From the NCBI RefSeq assembly GCF_000376845.1, contig NZ_AQXY01000029.1:248001-312000 (forward strand): a DNA stretch of 64,000 bases, read 5' to 3'. Origin of the DNA: Thioalkalivibrio sp. ALE14 (GTDB taxonomy: Bacteria; Pseudomonadota; Gammaproteobacteria; Ectothiorhodospirales; Ectothiorhodospiraceae). The notes beneath the pieces were generated by a model, which ran no database searches, had not been told where the DNA came from, and worked only from the letters and a program-made list of their open reading frames with translations. Made by a program: the position numbers and the translations under genes. Positions 29,181-37,816 of the stretch are shown in pieces. Within the stretch, counting starts at the first letter, position 1. The number at the start of each line of letters is the position of its first letter.

Positions 29181-30461
29181 TCAGGCGGCGTCTGCCACCG
29201 GGCTCCGGCCGTGCTGGATGTAATATTCGAATTCGTGGCGGAAGTGCTTGACGAAGCTGCGCACCGGCATGGCGGCGGCGTCGCCCAGAGCGCAGATGGT
29301 GTGCCCCTCGATCTTGCTGGCCACGTCGTCCAGGCGTTCCAGATCCTCGGGACGCCCCTGCCCCTCGACGATGCGGGTCAGCATGCGGTAGAGCCAGCCG
29401 GTCCCCTCGCGGCAGGGCGTGCACTGGCCGCAGGACTCGGAGAAGTAGAAACGGGAGATCCGCTGCAGGGCCTTGACCATGTCGGCGGTCTCGTCCATCA
29501 CGATCACCGCCCCGGAGCCCAGCATGGACCCGGCGTGGGCAATCGAGTCAAAGTCCATGTTGGCCTGCAGCATGACGTCGCCCGGCACCACCGGCACCGA
29601 CGATCCGCCCGGGATGACCGCCTTCAGCTTGCGGCCATTCAGCACGCCACCGGCCATCTCCAGCAGATCCTTGAACGGTGTGCCCAGCGGGATCTCGAAG
29701 TTGCCCGGCTTGTTGACGTGGCCGGACACGGAAAACAGCTTTTCGCCACCCGACTTCGGTACGCCCAGGTCCGCGAACCACTGGCCACCATTGCGGATGA
29801 TGGACGGGATCGAGGCCAGCGACTCGGTGTTGTTGATGGTGGTCGGCTTGCCGTACAGGCCGTAGTTGGCGGGGAACGGCGGCTTGAAGCGCGGCTGGCC
29901 CTTCTTGCCCTCCAGCGACTCCAGCAGCGCGGTCTCCTCGCCACAGATGTAGGCGCCCGCGCCCAGCGACGGGTGCAGATCGAAATCCACCCCGGAGCCG
30001 AAGATATCCTTGCCCAGGTAGCCGGCGTCGTAGGCCTCTTTCAGGGCAACGGTGAAGCGGGTATTCACCTCGTCCATGAACTCGCCGCGCATGTAGTTGT
30101 AGCCCACGGTCGCGCCGATCGCGTAGCCCGCGATGGCCATCCCCTCGATCAGGGCATGCGGGTTGTACATCAGGATCTCGCGATCCTTGCAGGTGCCCGG
30201 CTCGGATTCGTCCGAGTTGCACACGATGTACTTCTGCCCGGGGGTATTGCGCGGCATGAACGACCACTTGAGCCCGGTCGGGAACCCGGCACCGCCGCGG
30301 CCGCGCAGGTTGGAGGTCTTGACCTCCTCGATCACGTCCTCGGGGGCCATCTTGCCCTTGTAGACCTTTTCCAGCGCCTGGTAGCCGCCCACGCTCTTGT
30401 AGGTCTCGAGCGATGCGGGGTCATCCAGGTAACGCGTGGCAAAGCAGATCTGGTTGGCCAT
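29181..30461 (-). CDS. nuoF: NADH-quinone oxidoreductase subunit F (FMN, NADH-binding)
   Basis: A 426-residue subunit where NADH binds and reduces FMN. The NADH/FMN loop [17 protein letters not shown] is near residue 55, [16 protein letters not shown] binds flavin, and the N3 4Fe-4S cluster motif [14 protein letters not shown] lies around residue 345 with its fourth Cys further on at [13 protein letters not shown]. It starts one base after the nuoE stop, so the two are translationally coupled. Confidence 0.97.
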   Translation of the reverse strand: MANQICFATRYLDDPASLETYKSVGGYQALEKVYKGKMAPEDVIEEVKTSNLRGRGGAGFPTGLKWSFMPRNTPGQKYIVCNSDESEPGTCKDREILMYNPHALIEGMAIAGYAIGATVGYNYMRGEFMDEVNTRFTVALKEAYDAGYLGKDIFGSGVDFDLHPSLGAGAYICGEETALLESLEGKKGQPRFKPPFPANYGLYGKPTTINNTESLASIPSIIRNGGQWFADLGVPKSGGEKLFSVSGHVNKPGNFEIPLGTPFKDLLEMAGGVLNGRKLKAVIPGGSSVPVVPGDVMLQANMDFDSIAHAGSMLGSGAVIVMDETADMVKALQRISRFYFSESCGQCTPCREGTGWLYRMLTRIVEGQGRPEDLERLDDVASKIEGHTICALGDAAAMPVRSFVKHFRHEFEYYIQHGRSPVADAA

Positions 30462-30462
30462 G

Positions 30463-30993
30463 CTACTTCTCCAGACCGTCGAGAATCTCGTCCACCTTCT
30501 CGGGCGTGAGATTCTCGTAGTAGACGTGGTCCACCTGCATCATCGGCGCGCCGCAGCAGGCCGCCAGGCATTCTTCTTCCTTCTTCAGGTAGAACTTGCC
30601 GTCGGGCGTGCTCTCGCCCAGCTTGACCCCCAGGCGGTTTTCCAGGTGTTCGATGATCGTCTCGGAGCCACGCAGCATGCAGGAGATGTTGTTGCACACC
30701 ATGATGGTGTGCTTGCCCACCGGCTCCAGCGCGTACATCGAGTAGAACGAGCCGACCTCGTAGACCGCGATCGCCGGCAGGTCGAGGTAGTCGGCCACCG
30801 CATCCATCTTGGCGGTAGAGAGGTAGCCATCCTCGTGCTGCACCGCCCGCAGGGCACCCAGCACCGCGGAGCGCTTCTGGTCCTCCGGGTAGCGCGCCAG
30901 CCAGGCGTCGATCTCTTCGCGCTCGTGATCACTCAGCTCGACATTCTTGCCGGCCGGCTTGTGGAAGGCGACGGTTTTCTGTTCGGCAGCCAT
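30463..30993 (-). CDS. nuoE: NADH-quinone oxidoreductase subunit E (2Fe-2S)
   Basis: A 176-residue thioredoxin-like ferredoxin subunit. The four cluster N1a ligands are visible as VCNNISCML (two Cys) and [11 protein letters not shown] (two Cys). The N-terminal helical part contains [19 protein letters not shown], conserved in the family. The ATG at 30993 overlaps the nuoD stop by one base (TGATG); the longer frame upstream lies inside nuoD and is not used. Confidence 0.97.
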   Translation of the reverse strand: MAAEQKTVAFHKPAGKNVELSDHEREEIDAWLARYPEDQKRSAVLGALRAVQHEDGYLSTAKMDAVADYLDLPAIAVYEVGSFYSMYALEPVGKHTIMVCNNISCMLRGSETIIEHLENRLGVKLGESTPDGKFYLKKEEECLAACCGAPMMQVDHVYYENLTPEKVDEILDGLEK

Positions 30994-32246
30994 CAGCGGT
31001 CGATCTCCCCGAATACGATGTCCTGGGTCCCGATGATGGCGACCACGTCGGCCAGCATGTGGCCGCGCGCCATCTCGTCCAGCGCGGACAGGTGCACGAA
31101 ACCCGGCGGACGGACCTTGAGACGATAGGGCTTGTTGGAGCCGTCGGAGACCAGATAGACCCCGAACTCGCCCTTGGGATGCTCCACCGCGGCATAGGCC
31201 TCGCCTTCCGGCAGGCACATGCCCTCGGTGAACAGCTTGAAGTGGTGGATCAGGGCCTCCATGTCGGCCTTCATCTCCTCGCGCTTCGGCGGGGTGATCT
31301 TGTGATCCTCCAGCAGCACCGGACCCGGGTTCTGGCGCAACCAGTCCACGCACTGACGAATGATGCGGTTGGACTGGCGCATCTCCTCGATGCGCACCAG
31401 ATAGCGGTCGTAGCAGTCGCCGTTCACGCCCACCGGGATATCGAAGTCCAGTCGGTCATAGACCTCGTAGGGCTGCTTCTTGCGCAGGTCCCACTCGATG
31501 CCGGAGCCGCGCAGCATCGGACCGGTAAAGCCCAGCTGCTTCGCGCGATCCGGGTCGACCACACCGATCCCGACCGTGCGTTGCTTCCAGATCCGGTTGT
31601 CGGTCAGCAGCGTCTCGTATTCGTCGACGCAGCCCGGGAAGCGCTCGGTGAAGGCCTCGATGAAGTCCAGCAGCGAACCCTGGCGGATCTTGTTGAGGTC
31701 GTCCACGACCTCCTGCGACTTCCAGGAGGACGGCTGGTACTTCGGCATCGTGCCGGGCAGGTCACGGGCGACGCCGCCCGGACGGTAGTAGGTCGCGTGC
31801 ATACGCGCCCCCGAGACCGCCTCGTAGCAGTCCATCAGGTCCTCGCGCTCGCGGAACGCATACAGGAAGACCGCCATCGCGCCGATGTCCAGCGCGTGCG
31901 CGCCCAGCCACATCAGGTGGTTCAGGATGCGGGTGATCTCGTCGAACATCACCCGGATGTACTGCGCCCGCAGCGGGGCCTCGATGCCCAGCAGCTTTTC
32001 CATCGCCAGCACGTAGCCGTGCTCGTTGGCCATCATCGACACGTAGTCCAGACGGTCCATGTAGCCGATGGACTGGTTGTAGGGCTTGCTCTCGGCGAGC
32101 TTCTCGGTGCCGCGGTGCAGCAGGCCGATATGCGGGTCGGCGCGCTGCACGACCTCGCCGTCCATCTCCAGCACCAGACGCAGCACGCCGTGGGCGGACG
32201 GATGCTGCGGCCCGAAGTTCAGGGTGAAGTTGCGAATCTCAGGCAT
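30993..32246 (-). CDS. nuoD: NADH-quinone oxidoreductase subunit D
   Basis: A 417-residue 49-kDa-type subunit that forms the quinone-binding pocket with NuoB. Conserved features are [21 protein letters not shown] near the N terminus with the quinone-site His, [27 protein letters not shown], and a C-terminal end VFGEIDR typical of the family. It overlaps the end of nuoC by 8 bp. Confidence 0.97.
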   Translation of the reverse strand: MPEIRNFTLNFGPQHPSAHGVLRLVLEMDGEVVQRADPHIGLLHRGTEKLAESKPYNQSIGYMDRLDYVSMMANEHGYVLAMEKLLGIEAPLRAQYIRVMFDEITRILNHLMWLGAHALDIGAMAVFLYAFREREDLMDCYEAVSGARMHATYYRPGGVARDLPGTMPKYQPSSWKSQEVVDDLNKIRQGSLLDFIEAFTERFPGCVDEYETLLTDNRIWKQRTVGIGVVDPDRAKQLGFTGPMLRGSGIEWDLRKKQPYEVYDRLDFDIPVGVNGDCYDRYLVRIEEMRQSNRIIRQCVDWLRQNPGPVLLEDHKITPPKREEMKADMEALIHHFKLFTEGMCLPEGEAYAAVEHPKGEFGVYLVSDGSNKPYRLKVRPPGFVHLSALDEMARGHMLADVVAIIGTQDIVFGEIDR

Positions 32247-32958
32247 TCTCGGCTCCTTCGCCCGGCTTCTCGCCCTCGCTGTAGCGATGGTCGTCGCGGA
32301 TCACCTTGGGCACCAGCACGCGCGGCTCGATCGTCACCGGCTGGTACACCACGCGCGCCTGTTCGGCGTCGTAACGCATCTCGACGTGGCCGATCAGCGG
32401 GAAGTCCTTGCGGAACGGGTGGCCGACAAACCCGTAGTCAGTGAGGATGCGGCGCAGGTCCGGGTGCCCGGAGAACAGGATGCCGAACAGATCGAAGGCC
32501 TCGCGCTCGAACCAGTTGGCCGAAGCCCAGACCTCCACCAGCGACTCGATCTCGGGAAATTCCTCATCGTCCAGCCAGGCCCGCATGCGGACGCGGCGGT
32601 TGTGCGCCACCGACAGAAGGTGGGCCACCACGGTGAAGCGTGGCCCGTCCCAGTTGGAATCTTCCGGGGCGTCGTCAAAGGTAAAACGCCCCGAGGTCGC
32701 GGCCTCGACACCACGGGAAAAACCGGTGTTGGTGGCGGAGTCCGTGCCCCATTCGTCCTGCCCGTATTCGAGGTAGTCCACCCCGCACAGGTCGATCAGG
32801 ATCTCGAAGCCCAGGGCATCGCGAAGCGTCTCGCCCGCCGCGCGCCAGGACCCGGGCACGATGTCGACGGTGATCTCGTCGTTCGCCTCATGCAGGCTCT
32901 CCAGGGCGTCGCCCAGTTCGGCCCGCAGGGCGTCGATCCAGTTGTCTTGTTCAGCCAT
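32239..32958 (-). CDS. nuoC: NADH-quinone oxidoreductase subunit C
   Basis: A 239-residue 30-kDa-type subunit of the peripheral arm. The diagnostic motif [27 protein letters not shown] is present around residues 155-180, followed by [10 protein letters not shown]. It is separate from nuoD, unlike the fused nuoCD of E. coli. The ATG at 32958 gives the normal N terminus; the upstream frame extension lies over nuoB. The C-terminal tail ([13 protein letters not shown]) is acidic. Confidence 0.96.
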   Translation of the reverse strand: MAEQDNWIDALRAELGDALESLHEANDEITVDIVPGSWRAAGETLRDALGFEILIDLCGVDYLEYGQDEWGTDSATNTGFSRGVEAATSGRFTFDDAPEDSNWDGPRFTVVAHLLSVAHNRRVRMRAWLDDEEFPEIESLVEVWASANWFEREAFDLFGILFSGHPDLRRILTDYGFVGHPFRKDFPLIGHVEMRYDAEQARVVYQPVTIEPRVLVPKVIRDDHRYSEGEKPGEGAENA

Positions 32959-32975
32959 CGGAAACCCCGGGTGCG

Positions 32976-33452
32976 TCAGCGCGCGATGGTGTTCGTGCGC
33001 CGGATCTTGTTCTGCAGCTGGATAATGCCGTAGAGCAGGGCCTCCGCCGTTGGCGGACAGCCCGGCACGTAGACATCCACCGGCACGATGCGGTCGCAGC
33101 CGCGCACGACGGCGTAGGAGTAGTGGTAGTAGCCGCCCCCGTTGGCGCAGGAGCCCATAGAGATGACCCAGCGCGGCTCGGGCATCTGGTCGTAGACCTT
33201 GCGCAGGGCCGGGGCCATCTTGTTGACCAGGGTGCCCGCCACGATCATCACGTCCGACTGGCGGGGACTCGGGCGGAAGACAATCCCGAAGCGGTCGAGG
33301 TCGTAGCGCGCCGCACCGGCATGCATCATCTCGACGGCACAGCAGGCCAGACCAAAGGTCATCGGCCACAGGGAGCCGGTGCGGGCCCAGTTGATGAGCT
33401 TGTCGGCCGAGGTGGTGACGAAGCCCTTCTCAAGAACGCCTTCTATTCCCAT
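32976..33452 (-). CDS. nuoB: NADH-quinone oxidoreductase subunit B (cluster N2)
   Basis: A 158-residue subunit carrying 4Fe-4S cluster N2, the last electron donor to quinone. The ligands are visible in [13 protein letters not shown] (the tandem CysCys), the Cys of [20 protein letters not shown] and the Cys of [16 protein letters not shown]. The ATG at 33452 has AAGGGGG upstream and overlaps the end of nuoA by 10 bp. Confidence 0.97.
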   Translation of the reverse strand: MGIEGVLEKGFVTTSADKLINWARTGSLWPMTFGLACCAVEMMHAGAARYDLDRFGIVFRPSPRQSDVMIVAGTLVNKMAPALRKVYDQMPEPRWVISMGSCANGGGYYHYSYAVVRGCDRIVPVDVYVPGCPPTAEALLYGIIQLQNKIRRTNTIAR

Positions 33453-33799
33453 TCCAGCGCCCCCTTCTTCCACTCGTAAATGAATCCGACGACCAGAATG
33501 ACAAGAAACAGGGCCATCGCAAGAAGCCCGAACAGGCCAATGGTGTCTAGCGACACGGCCCACGGGAAGAGAAACGCGATCTCGAGATCAAAGATGATGA
33601 ACAGGATCGCAACCAGGTAGAAGCGGACGTCGAACTTGAGCCGGGAATCCTCGAACGCCTCGAAGCCGCACTCGTAGGGCGAATTCTTCGCCGCGTCCGG
33701 TTTGCGCGGACCCACGGCCATACCTACGATCAGCGGCACGATCCCGATCACGATGCCTACTGCGATGAACAGCAGGATGGGTAGATAACCTTCCAGCAT
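33443..33799 (-). CDS. nuoA: NADH-quinone oxidoreductase subunit A
   Basis: A 118-residue membrane subunit with three helices and the conserved loop [24 protein letters not shown]-type sequence between helix 1 and 2, which contains the conserved Cys at the quinone channel and an acidic helix-2 region [12 protein letters not shown]. First gene of the nuo operon; its ATG lies about 143 bp downstream of the predicted transcription start. Confidence 0.97.
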   Translation of the reverse strand: MLEGYLPILLFIAVGIVIGIVPLIVGMAVGPRKPDAAKNSPYECGFEAFEDSRLKFDVRFYLVAILFIIFDLEIAFLFPWAVSLDTIGLFGLLAMALFLVILVVGFIYEWKKGALEWE

Positions 33800-33948
33800 T
33801 TCTCTCTCCCGTACGCCGCCTCTGGCGGGCAGGTTCGCGAGGCGTCGCGTGGATCGGGCGCGCCGGCGAGCCGTTCAGCGTTGCTGGTTGAAAGCGCGGG
33901 TACGTGCCGGTCCCGCAAAGGCGAGACAGGGCCGCACACCGGGCACGG

Positions 33949-33978
33949 AGTCTAGGTGATGCCCAAAAACGGTGTCAA
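33949..33978 (-). promoter_or_regulatory. sigma70-type promoter of the nuo operon
   Basis: A perfect TTGACA (-35, 33973-33978) is followed after 18 bp by TAGACT (-10, 33949-33954) on the minus strand, in an otherwise AT-richer stretch between tRNA-Leu and nuoA. Start of transcription near 33942 gives a leader of about 140 nt. Confidence 0.75.
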
Positions 33979-34019
33979 GTATTCGTAATTTTATAAGACG
34001 CTGATTTTATTGTTATTTA

Positions 34020-34052
34020 ATCCGGGCGCTCATGAATGCCAGCGTCCCGGAT
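34020..34052 (-). terminator. terminator-like hairpin after tRNA-Leu
   Basis: ATCCGGG(A)CGCT pairs with AGCGCCCGGAT, an 11-bp stem with one bulge and a 10-nt loop, 11 bp past the tRNA CCA. The downstream stretch is A/T-rich (AAATAACAATAAAAT) but not a clean U-run. Confidence 0.5.
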
Positions 34053-34063
34053 CAACCAAATTT

Positions 34064-34148
34064 TGGTGCAGATGGTGGGACTCGAACCCACACGGCTTGC
34101 GCCACTACCCCCTCAAGATAGCGTGTCTACCAATTCCACCACATCTGC
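34064..34148 (-). tRNA. leuU: tRNA-Leu (anticodon GAG)
   Basis: An 85-nt class II tRNA with encoded CCA. The acceptor stem GCAGATG pairs with CATCTGC, the anticodon loop CTTGAGG sits on a CTATC-type stem, a long variable arm (TGGCGCAAGCC region) is present, and the T loop is TTCGAGT. It follows secG, as leuU does in E. coli. Confidence 0.96.
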
Positions 34149-34170
34149 CGATTGCTACAGAGACCCGGGA

Positions 34171-34551
34171 TCAGTCGGGTACGTCGGCCGGCCGACCGGA
34201 CTGCGGGGTGTCGCCCGCGGGATCCTGGCCGGGAATGACCTCGCGCGGAAGATCCGGCGGGCCGTCGCCTTCCTCTTCCATGGCCTCCATCTGGTCCAGC
34301 AGGCTCTCGGCCTCGGGGCTGGACGCGGCCAGAAAGGCCAGCGTCAGGCTGTTCAGAAAGAACACCACGGCCAGAACGGCCGTCGAGCGGCTCAGGAAGT
34401 TGGCCGACCCGGCCGCCCCGAACACGGTTGCCGAGGCACCGCTGCCAAAGGCAGCACCGGCATCGGCCCCCTTGCCATGCTGCATCAGGATCAGCGCGAT
34501 CAGGCCGATCGAGACCGCGACCTGGACGACCAGGAGCAGGCCGTAAATCAT
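34171..34551 (-). CDS. secG: preprotein translocase subunit SecG
   Basis: A 126-residue inner-membrane protein of the SecYEG channel. Two hydrophobic segments (about residues 2-22 and 50-72) flank the conserved loop ILMQHGKGADAGAAFGSGAS, ATVFGAAGSANFLSRSTAVL. A roughly 45-residue acidic C-terminal tail (LLDQMEAMEEEGDGPPDLP) follows. The ATG overlaps the tpiA stop by four bases (ATGA), showing translational coupling. Confidence 0.96.
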   Translation of the reverse strand: MIYGLLLVVQVAVSIGLIALILMQHGKGADAGAAFGSGASATVFGAAGSANFLSRSTAVLAVVFFLNSLTLAFLAASSPEAESLLDQMEAMEEEGDGPPDLPREVIPGQDPAGDTPQSGRPADVPD

Positions 34552-35315
34552 GCTGCGACTCGCTCGCCAGCGGCGCGGACGATCGCGACAAAGCCATCGG
34601 CATCCAGCGAGGCGCCACCGATCAGCCCTCCATCGATGTCCTCCAGCGCGAGCAGGCCAGCCGCGTTGTCGGCCTTCATACTGCCGCCGTAGAGGATCCG
34701 CAGGTCCGCCGCGACGCGCGGATCGCGACCCGCGACCCGGTTACGGATGAAGGCATGCACTTCCTGGGCCTGCTCCGGCGTGGCGGTCAGGCCGGTGCCG
34801 ATAGCCCACACGGGCTCGTAGGCGATGACCGCGCGATCGAAGGCCTCGACCCCGGCGGCGTCCAGCACCGCGTCCAGCTGCTCGGACACGACACTCTCGG
34901 TACGCCCGCCTTCACGATCCGCCTTCTGCTCGCCGACGCAAAGGATCGGGACGAGCCCCGCCGCCTGGGCCGCGACGAACTTGGCGGCCACCCACTCACT
35001 GGACTCGTTCTGGCGCTCGCGGCGCTCGGAATGCCCGACAATCACGTAGCGGCAACCGGCCTCGGCCAGCATGGAGCCCGCAAGCTCACCGGTGTAGGCA
35101 CCCTTTTCCTGGTCCGAGCAATCCTGGGCACCCACCGCGATGGGGCTGTCGGAGAGCTCACCGGCGATCTCGGCAAGGTAGACCGCGGGCGGGCACACTG
35201 CCACGTCCACACTCTGGATGCCGCCCAGGCTGCCCTTCAGGGCGGACAGGAGCGCGCGATTCGCATCCCGCGAACCGTTCATCTTCCAGTTTCCGGCGAC
35301 CAGCGGCGTGCGCAT
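34548..35315 (-). CDS. tpiA: triosephosphate isomerase
   Basis: A 255-residue TIM-barrel enzyme interconverting DHAP and glyceraldehyde-3-phosphate. The active-site Lys is in VAGNWKMNG (Lys near residue 11), the electrophile His in YVIVGHSERR, the catalytic Glu in AYEPVWAIGTG, and the phosphate-binding loop in ILYGGSMKADNAAG. The ATG at 35315 has AGGAGG upstream; 14 more in-frame codons upstream are not needed. It heads the tpiA-secG-tRNA-Leu unit. Confidence 0.97.
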   Translation of the reverse strand: MRTPLVAGNWKMNGSRDANRALLSALKGSLGGIQSVDVAVCPPAVYLAEIAGELSDSPIAVGAQDCSDQEKGAYTGELAGSMLAEAGCRYVIVGHSERRERQNESSEWVAAKFVAAQAAGLVPILCVGEQKADREGGRTESVVSEQLDAVLDAAGVEAFDRAVIAYEPVWAIGTGLTATPEQAQEVHAFIRNRVAGRDPRVAADLRILYGGSMKADNAAGLLALEDIDGGLIGGASLDADGFVAIVRAAGERVAA

Positions 35316-35388
35316 GCGGATCTTCCTCCTGCGGTCGTTCGGACTCCGCGGATACACGGGGTCCGATCATGATGGTTAGAGCGGCGGG

Positions 35389-35417
35389 ATGTTACCGGCG
35401 CACCGGGAGCAAATCAA
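35389..35417 (-). promoter_or_regulatory. promoter of tpiA-secG-tRNA-Leu
   Basis: TTGATT (35412-35417) and TAACAT (35389-35394) on the minus strand are spaced by exactly 17 bp in the glmM-tpiA gap. The start near 35382 gives a leader of about 65 nt. Confidence 0.6.
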
Positions 35418-35495
35418 CCAAGCCGGCGCGCGGCAGGCGGGCGGGACCAACAGGGGGCGCGGCGCCGGGACGCATCCCCGCGCCGAGCGCGAAGG

Positions 35496-36836
35496 TCAGA
35501 TCGCGGCCCGGATGCAGTCGGCGATGCGTTCGGCCGCCGAGCGGGTCTCGTCGGCGTCCTGGCCCTCGACCATGACCCGGACCAGGGGCTCGGTGCCCGA
35601 AGGGCGCAGCAGCACACGGCCGCGCGCGCCCAGCTGCCCCTCGACTGCGGCGACCTCCGCGCGTACCGGATCGGCCTCCAGGCAGCCCGATGCGGCGCCG
35701 CTGACCGGCACGTTGATCAGGCATTGCGGGAGCCGGGGAATGGCGGCAGCCAGGGCCGAAAGCGGCTGGCCGGTGCGATGCATCAGATGCGCGACCTGCA
35801 AGGCGGCGACGGTGCCGTCCCCCGTCGTGGTGTGCTCGAGGCAGACGATGTGCCCCGACCCCTCGCCGCCCAGGGTCCAGTCCCGGCGACGGAGCTCTTC
35901 GAGCACATAGCGGTCCCCGACCTTGGCGCGCACGAACGGGATGCCCGCGGCATTCAGGGTCTGTTCCAGACCGAGGTTGGTCATCAGGGTCCCGACCACG
36001 CCGCCGTCGAAGCCACCCGCCTGCTGCCGGGCCAGCGCCAGGATGCCCAGGATCTGGTCGCCGTCGACTACCGTGCCCTCGGCATCGGCCAGGATCACCC
36101 GGTCGCCGTCGCCGTCCAGCGCGATCCCCAGATCAGCCCCGCTCGCCCGGACCTGTTCCGCCACCTTTTCCGGGTACAGGGCGCCCACGCCCTCGTTGAT
36201 GTTGTAGCCGTCCGGGCTGGCCCCGAGAATCTCGACTCGGGCGCCCAGCTCCTCGAACACGTGCGGCGAGACGTTGTAGGTCGCCCCGTGGGCGCAGTCG
36301 ATCACGATTTTCATGCCGCGCAGTTCGGAGCGCGCCGGGATCGCGCTCTTGCAGAACTCCACGTAACGGCCCGCCGCATCGGCAATGCGCACGGCCTTGC
36401 CCAGGCGCGCGCCGTCGATCGGCTGTGCCGGCTGGTCCAGCCGCGCCTCGATGGCCGCCTCGGTCGCGTCCGGCAGCTTGTCGCCCTCGGGCGTAAAGAA
36501 CTTGAAGCCATTGTCATGGAACGGGTTGTGCGAGGCACTGATCACGATGCCCGCCGTGGCGCGGAAGGTATGGGTGAGGTACGCAATGGCCGGCGTCGGC
36601 ATCGGCCCCAGCAGCGCGACGTCCAGCCCGGCGGCAGACAGCCCGGCCTCCAGCGCCGACTCGAACATGTAGCCGGAGACGCGCGTGTCCTTGCCCACCA
36701 GCACCGGGCCCTGGCGCTGCCCGTTCTCGCCCAGCACCTCGCCCACGGCATAGCCCAGCCGCAGTGCAAACTCTGGCGTCATCGGCCACTCGCCGGTGCG
36801 CCCGCGAATCCCGTCGGTCCCGAAATACTTGCCCAT
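35496..36836 (-). CDS. glmM: phosphoglucosamine mutase
   Basis: A 446-residue enzyme converting glucosamine-6-phosphate to glucosamine-1-phosphate on the route to UDP-GlcNAc, peptidoglycan and LPS. The phosphoserine loop is GIVISASHNPFHDNG near residue 100, the metal-binding loop LGIALDGDGDRVI, the sugar-specificity loop GEGSGH and the phosphate-binding RPSGTEPLVRVMVE near the C terminus. Starts MGKYFGTDGIRG as expected; its ATG overlaps the folP stop by one base. Confidence 0.97.
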   Translation of the reverse strand: MGKYFGTDGIRGRTGEWPMTPEFALRLGYAVGEVLGENGQRQGPVLVGKDTRVSGYMFESALEAGLSAAGLDVALLGPMPTPAIAYLTHTFRATAGIVISASHNPFHDNGFKFFTPEGDKLPDATEAAIEARLDQPAQPIDGARLGKAVRIADAAGRYVEFCKSAIPARSELRGMKIVIDCAHGATYNVSPHVFEELGARVEILGASPDGYNINEGVGALYPEKVAEQVRASGADLGIALDGDGDRVILADAEGTVVDGDQILGILALARQQAGGFDGGVVGTLMTNLGLEQTLNAAGIPFVRAKVGDRYVLEELRRRDWTLGGEGSGHIVCLEHTTTGDGTVAALQVAHLMHRTGQPLSALAAAIPRLPQCLINVPVSGAASGCLEADPVRAEVAAVEGQLGARGRVLLRPSGTEPLVRVMVEGQDADETRSAAERIADCIRAAI

Positions 36837-37711
36837 CAGTTCCCTCGATTGTCCTGCCCGTCGTGCAATTCGGAGTATAGCGCCAGGGCGTCGCGGGTCG
36901 CCGAGACGTTGTGCACACGCAGGACACGCGCCCCGGCCTGTGCCGCCAGCATCGCGGCGACCGCGCTGCCCGGATCCCGCTCCGCGACCGGACGGGCCCC
37001 CAGCAACTGGCCAATCATCGACTTGCGCGAGACCCCGACCAGCAACGGAAGCCCCCCGGAGGCCAGGCGCGGCAGCCCGCGGAAAAGCGCAACATTGTGC
37101 TCCAGTGTCTTGCCGAAGCCGAATCCCGGGTCCAGCAGGATCTGCCTGCGCGGAACACCGGCGGCCTGGAGATCGGCGACTCTCTGTTCGAGAAAGGCAC
37201 CGACCTCGGCCACGACGTCGCCGTAATGCGGAGACCGCTGCATCGACTGAGGCTCGCCCTGCATGTGCATCACGCAAAGGGCCACGCCATGCTCGCGGCC
37301 CGCCTCCACCGCTGTCTCCAGCGCCCCCTCGGCGCGAAAGCCGTTGACGTCGTTCAGCAGCCCGGCGCCGGCCGCGACCGCCTCGCGCATCAGCGCCGGT
37401 TTCATCGTATCCACCGAAAGTGGCACATCGAGCTCCGCATGCAGGGCCTCGATCACCGGCAGTACGCGACGCCGCTCCTCCGCCAGCGGCACCGGCTCCG
37501 CGCCGGGGCGCGTGGATTCCCCGCCGATGTCGAGGATGTCCGCCCCCTCCACGACCATGGCCCGGGCACGCGCCAGAGCCTCGTCGATCCGGGCGTTCTG
37601 GCCACCGTCGGAAAAGGAGTCGGGGGTCACGTTCAGAATCCCCATGATGCGCGCCCGCCCCAGATCCAGGGTGCGCTCACCGCATTGCAGAACGGCTTGA
37701 TCGATCGCCAC
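36836..37711 (-). CDS. folP: dihydropteroate synthase
   Basis: A TIM-barrel enzyme (about 291 residues) of folate synthesis that joins p-aminobenzoate to hydroxymethyl-dihydropterin pyrophosphate. Signatures are IMGILNVTPDSFSDGG near residue 22, ADILDIGGESTRPGAEPV, LNDVNGF, LLDPGFGFGKTLEHN, and VGVSRKSMIG. Two GTG codons compete: 37711 is chosen because GGAG then lies seven bases upstream, whereas for the GTG at 37717 it abuts the start. It is downstream of ftsH across an intrinsic terminator. Confidence 0.93.
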   Translation of the reverse strand: MAIDQAVLQCGERTLDLGRARIMGILNVTPDSFSDGGQNARIDEALARARAMVVEGADILDIGGESTRPGAEPVPLAEERRRVLPVIEALHAELDVPLSVDTMKPALMREAVAAGAGLLNDVNGFRAEGALETAVEAGREHGVALCVMHMQGEPQSMQRSPHYGDVVAEVGAFLEQRVADLQAAGVPRRQILLDPGFGFGKTLEHNVALFRGLPRLASGGLPLLVGVSRKSMIGQLLGARPVAERDPGSAVAAMLAAQAGARVLRVHNVSATRDALALYSELHDGQDNRGN

Positions 37712-37736
37712 GGTCACTCTCCCGGAGAGTCCAACG

Positions 37737-37768
37737 AAAAAGGCCGCCAGACAAAGGGCCTGGCGGCC
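37737..37768 (-). terminator. Rho-independent terminator between ftsH and folP
   Basis: A 9-bp GC-rich stem (GGCCGCCAG / CTGGCGGCC) is followed by U5. It lies about 50 bp after the ftsH stop and only about 25 bp ahead of the folP start, so folP-glmM must rely on readthrough or a promoter overlapping it. A second hairpin (GACCGGG/CCCGGTC) lies just before it. Confidence 0.75.
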
Positions 37769-37816
37769 GGATAAAGCGACCGGGAACGAACCCGGTCACG
37801 AGCGGGGACGCGCCCG

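Noticed and set aside
26592-30509. Very long plus-strand open frame opposite nuoG and nuoF
   Set aside because: A high-GC antisense artefact: the opposite strand holds intact, motif-confirmed complex I subunits, and the frame shows no family, ribosome site or plausible composition.
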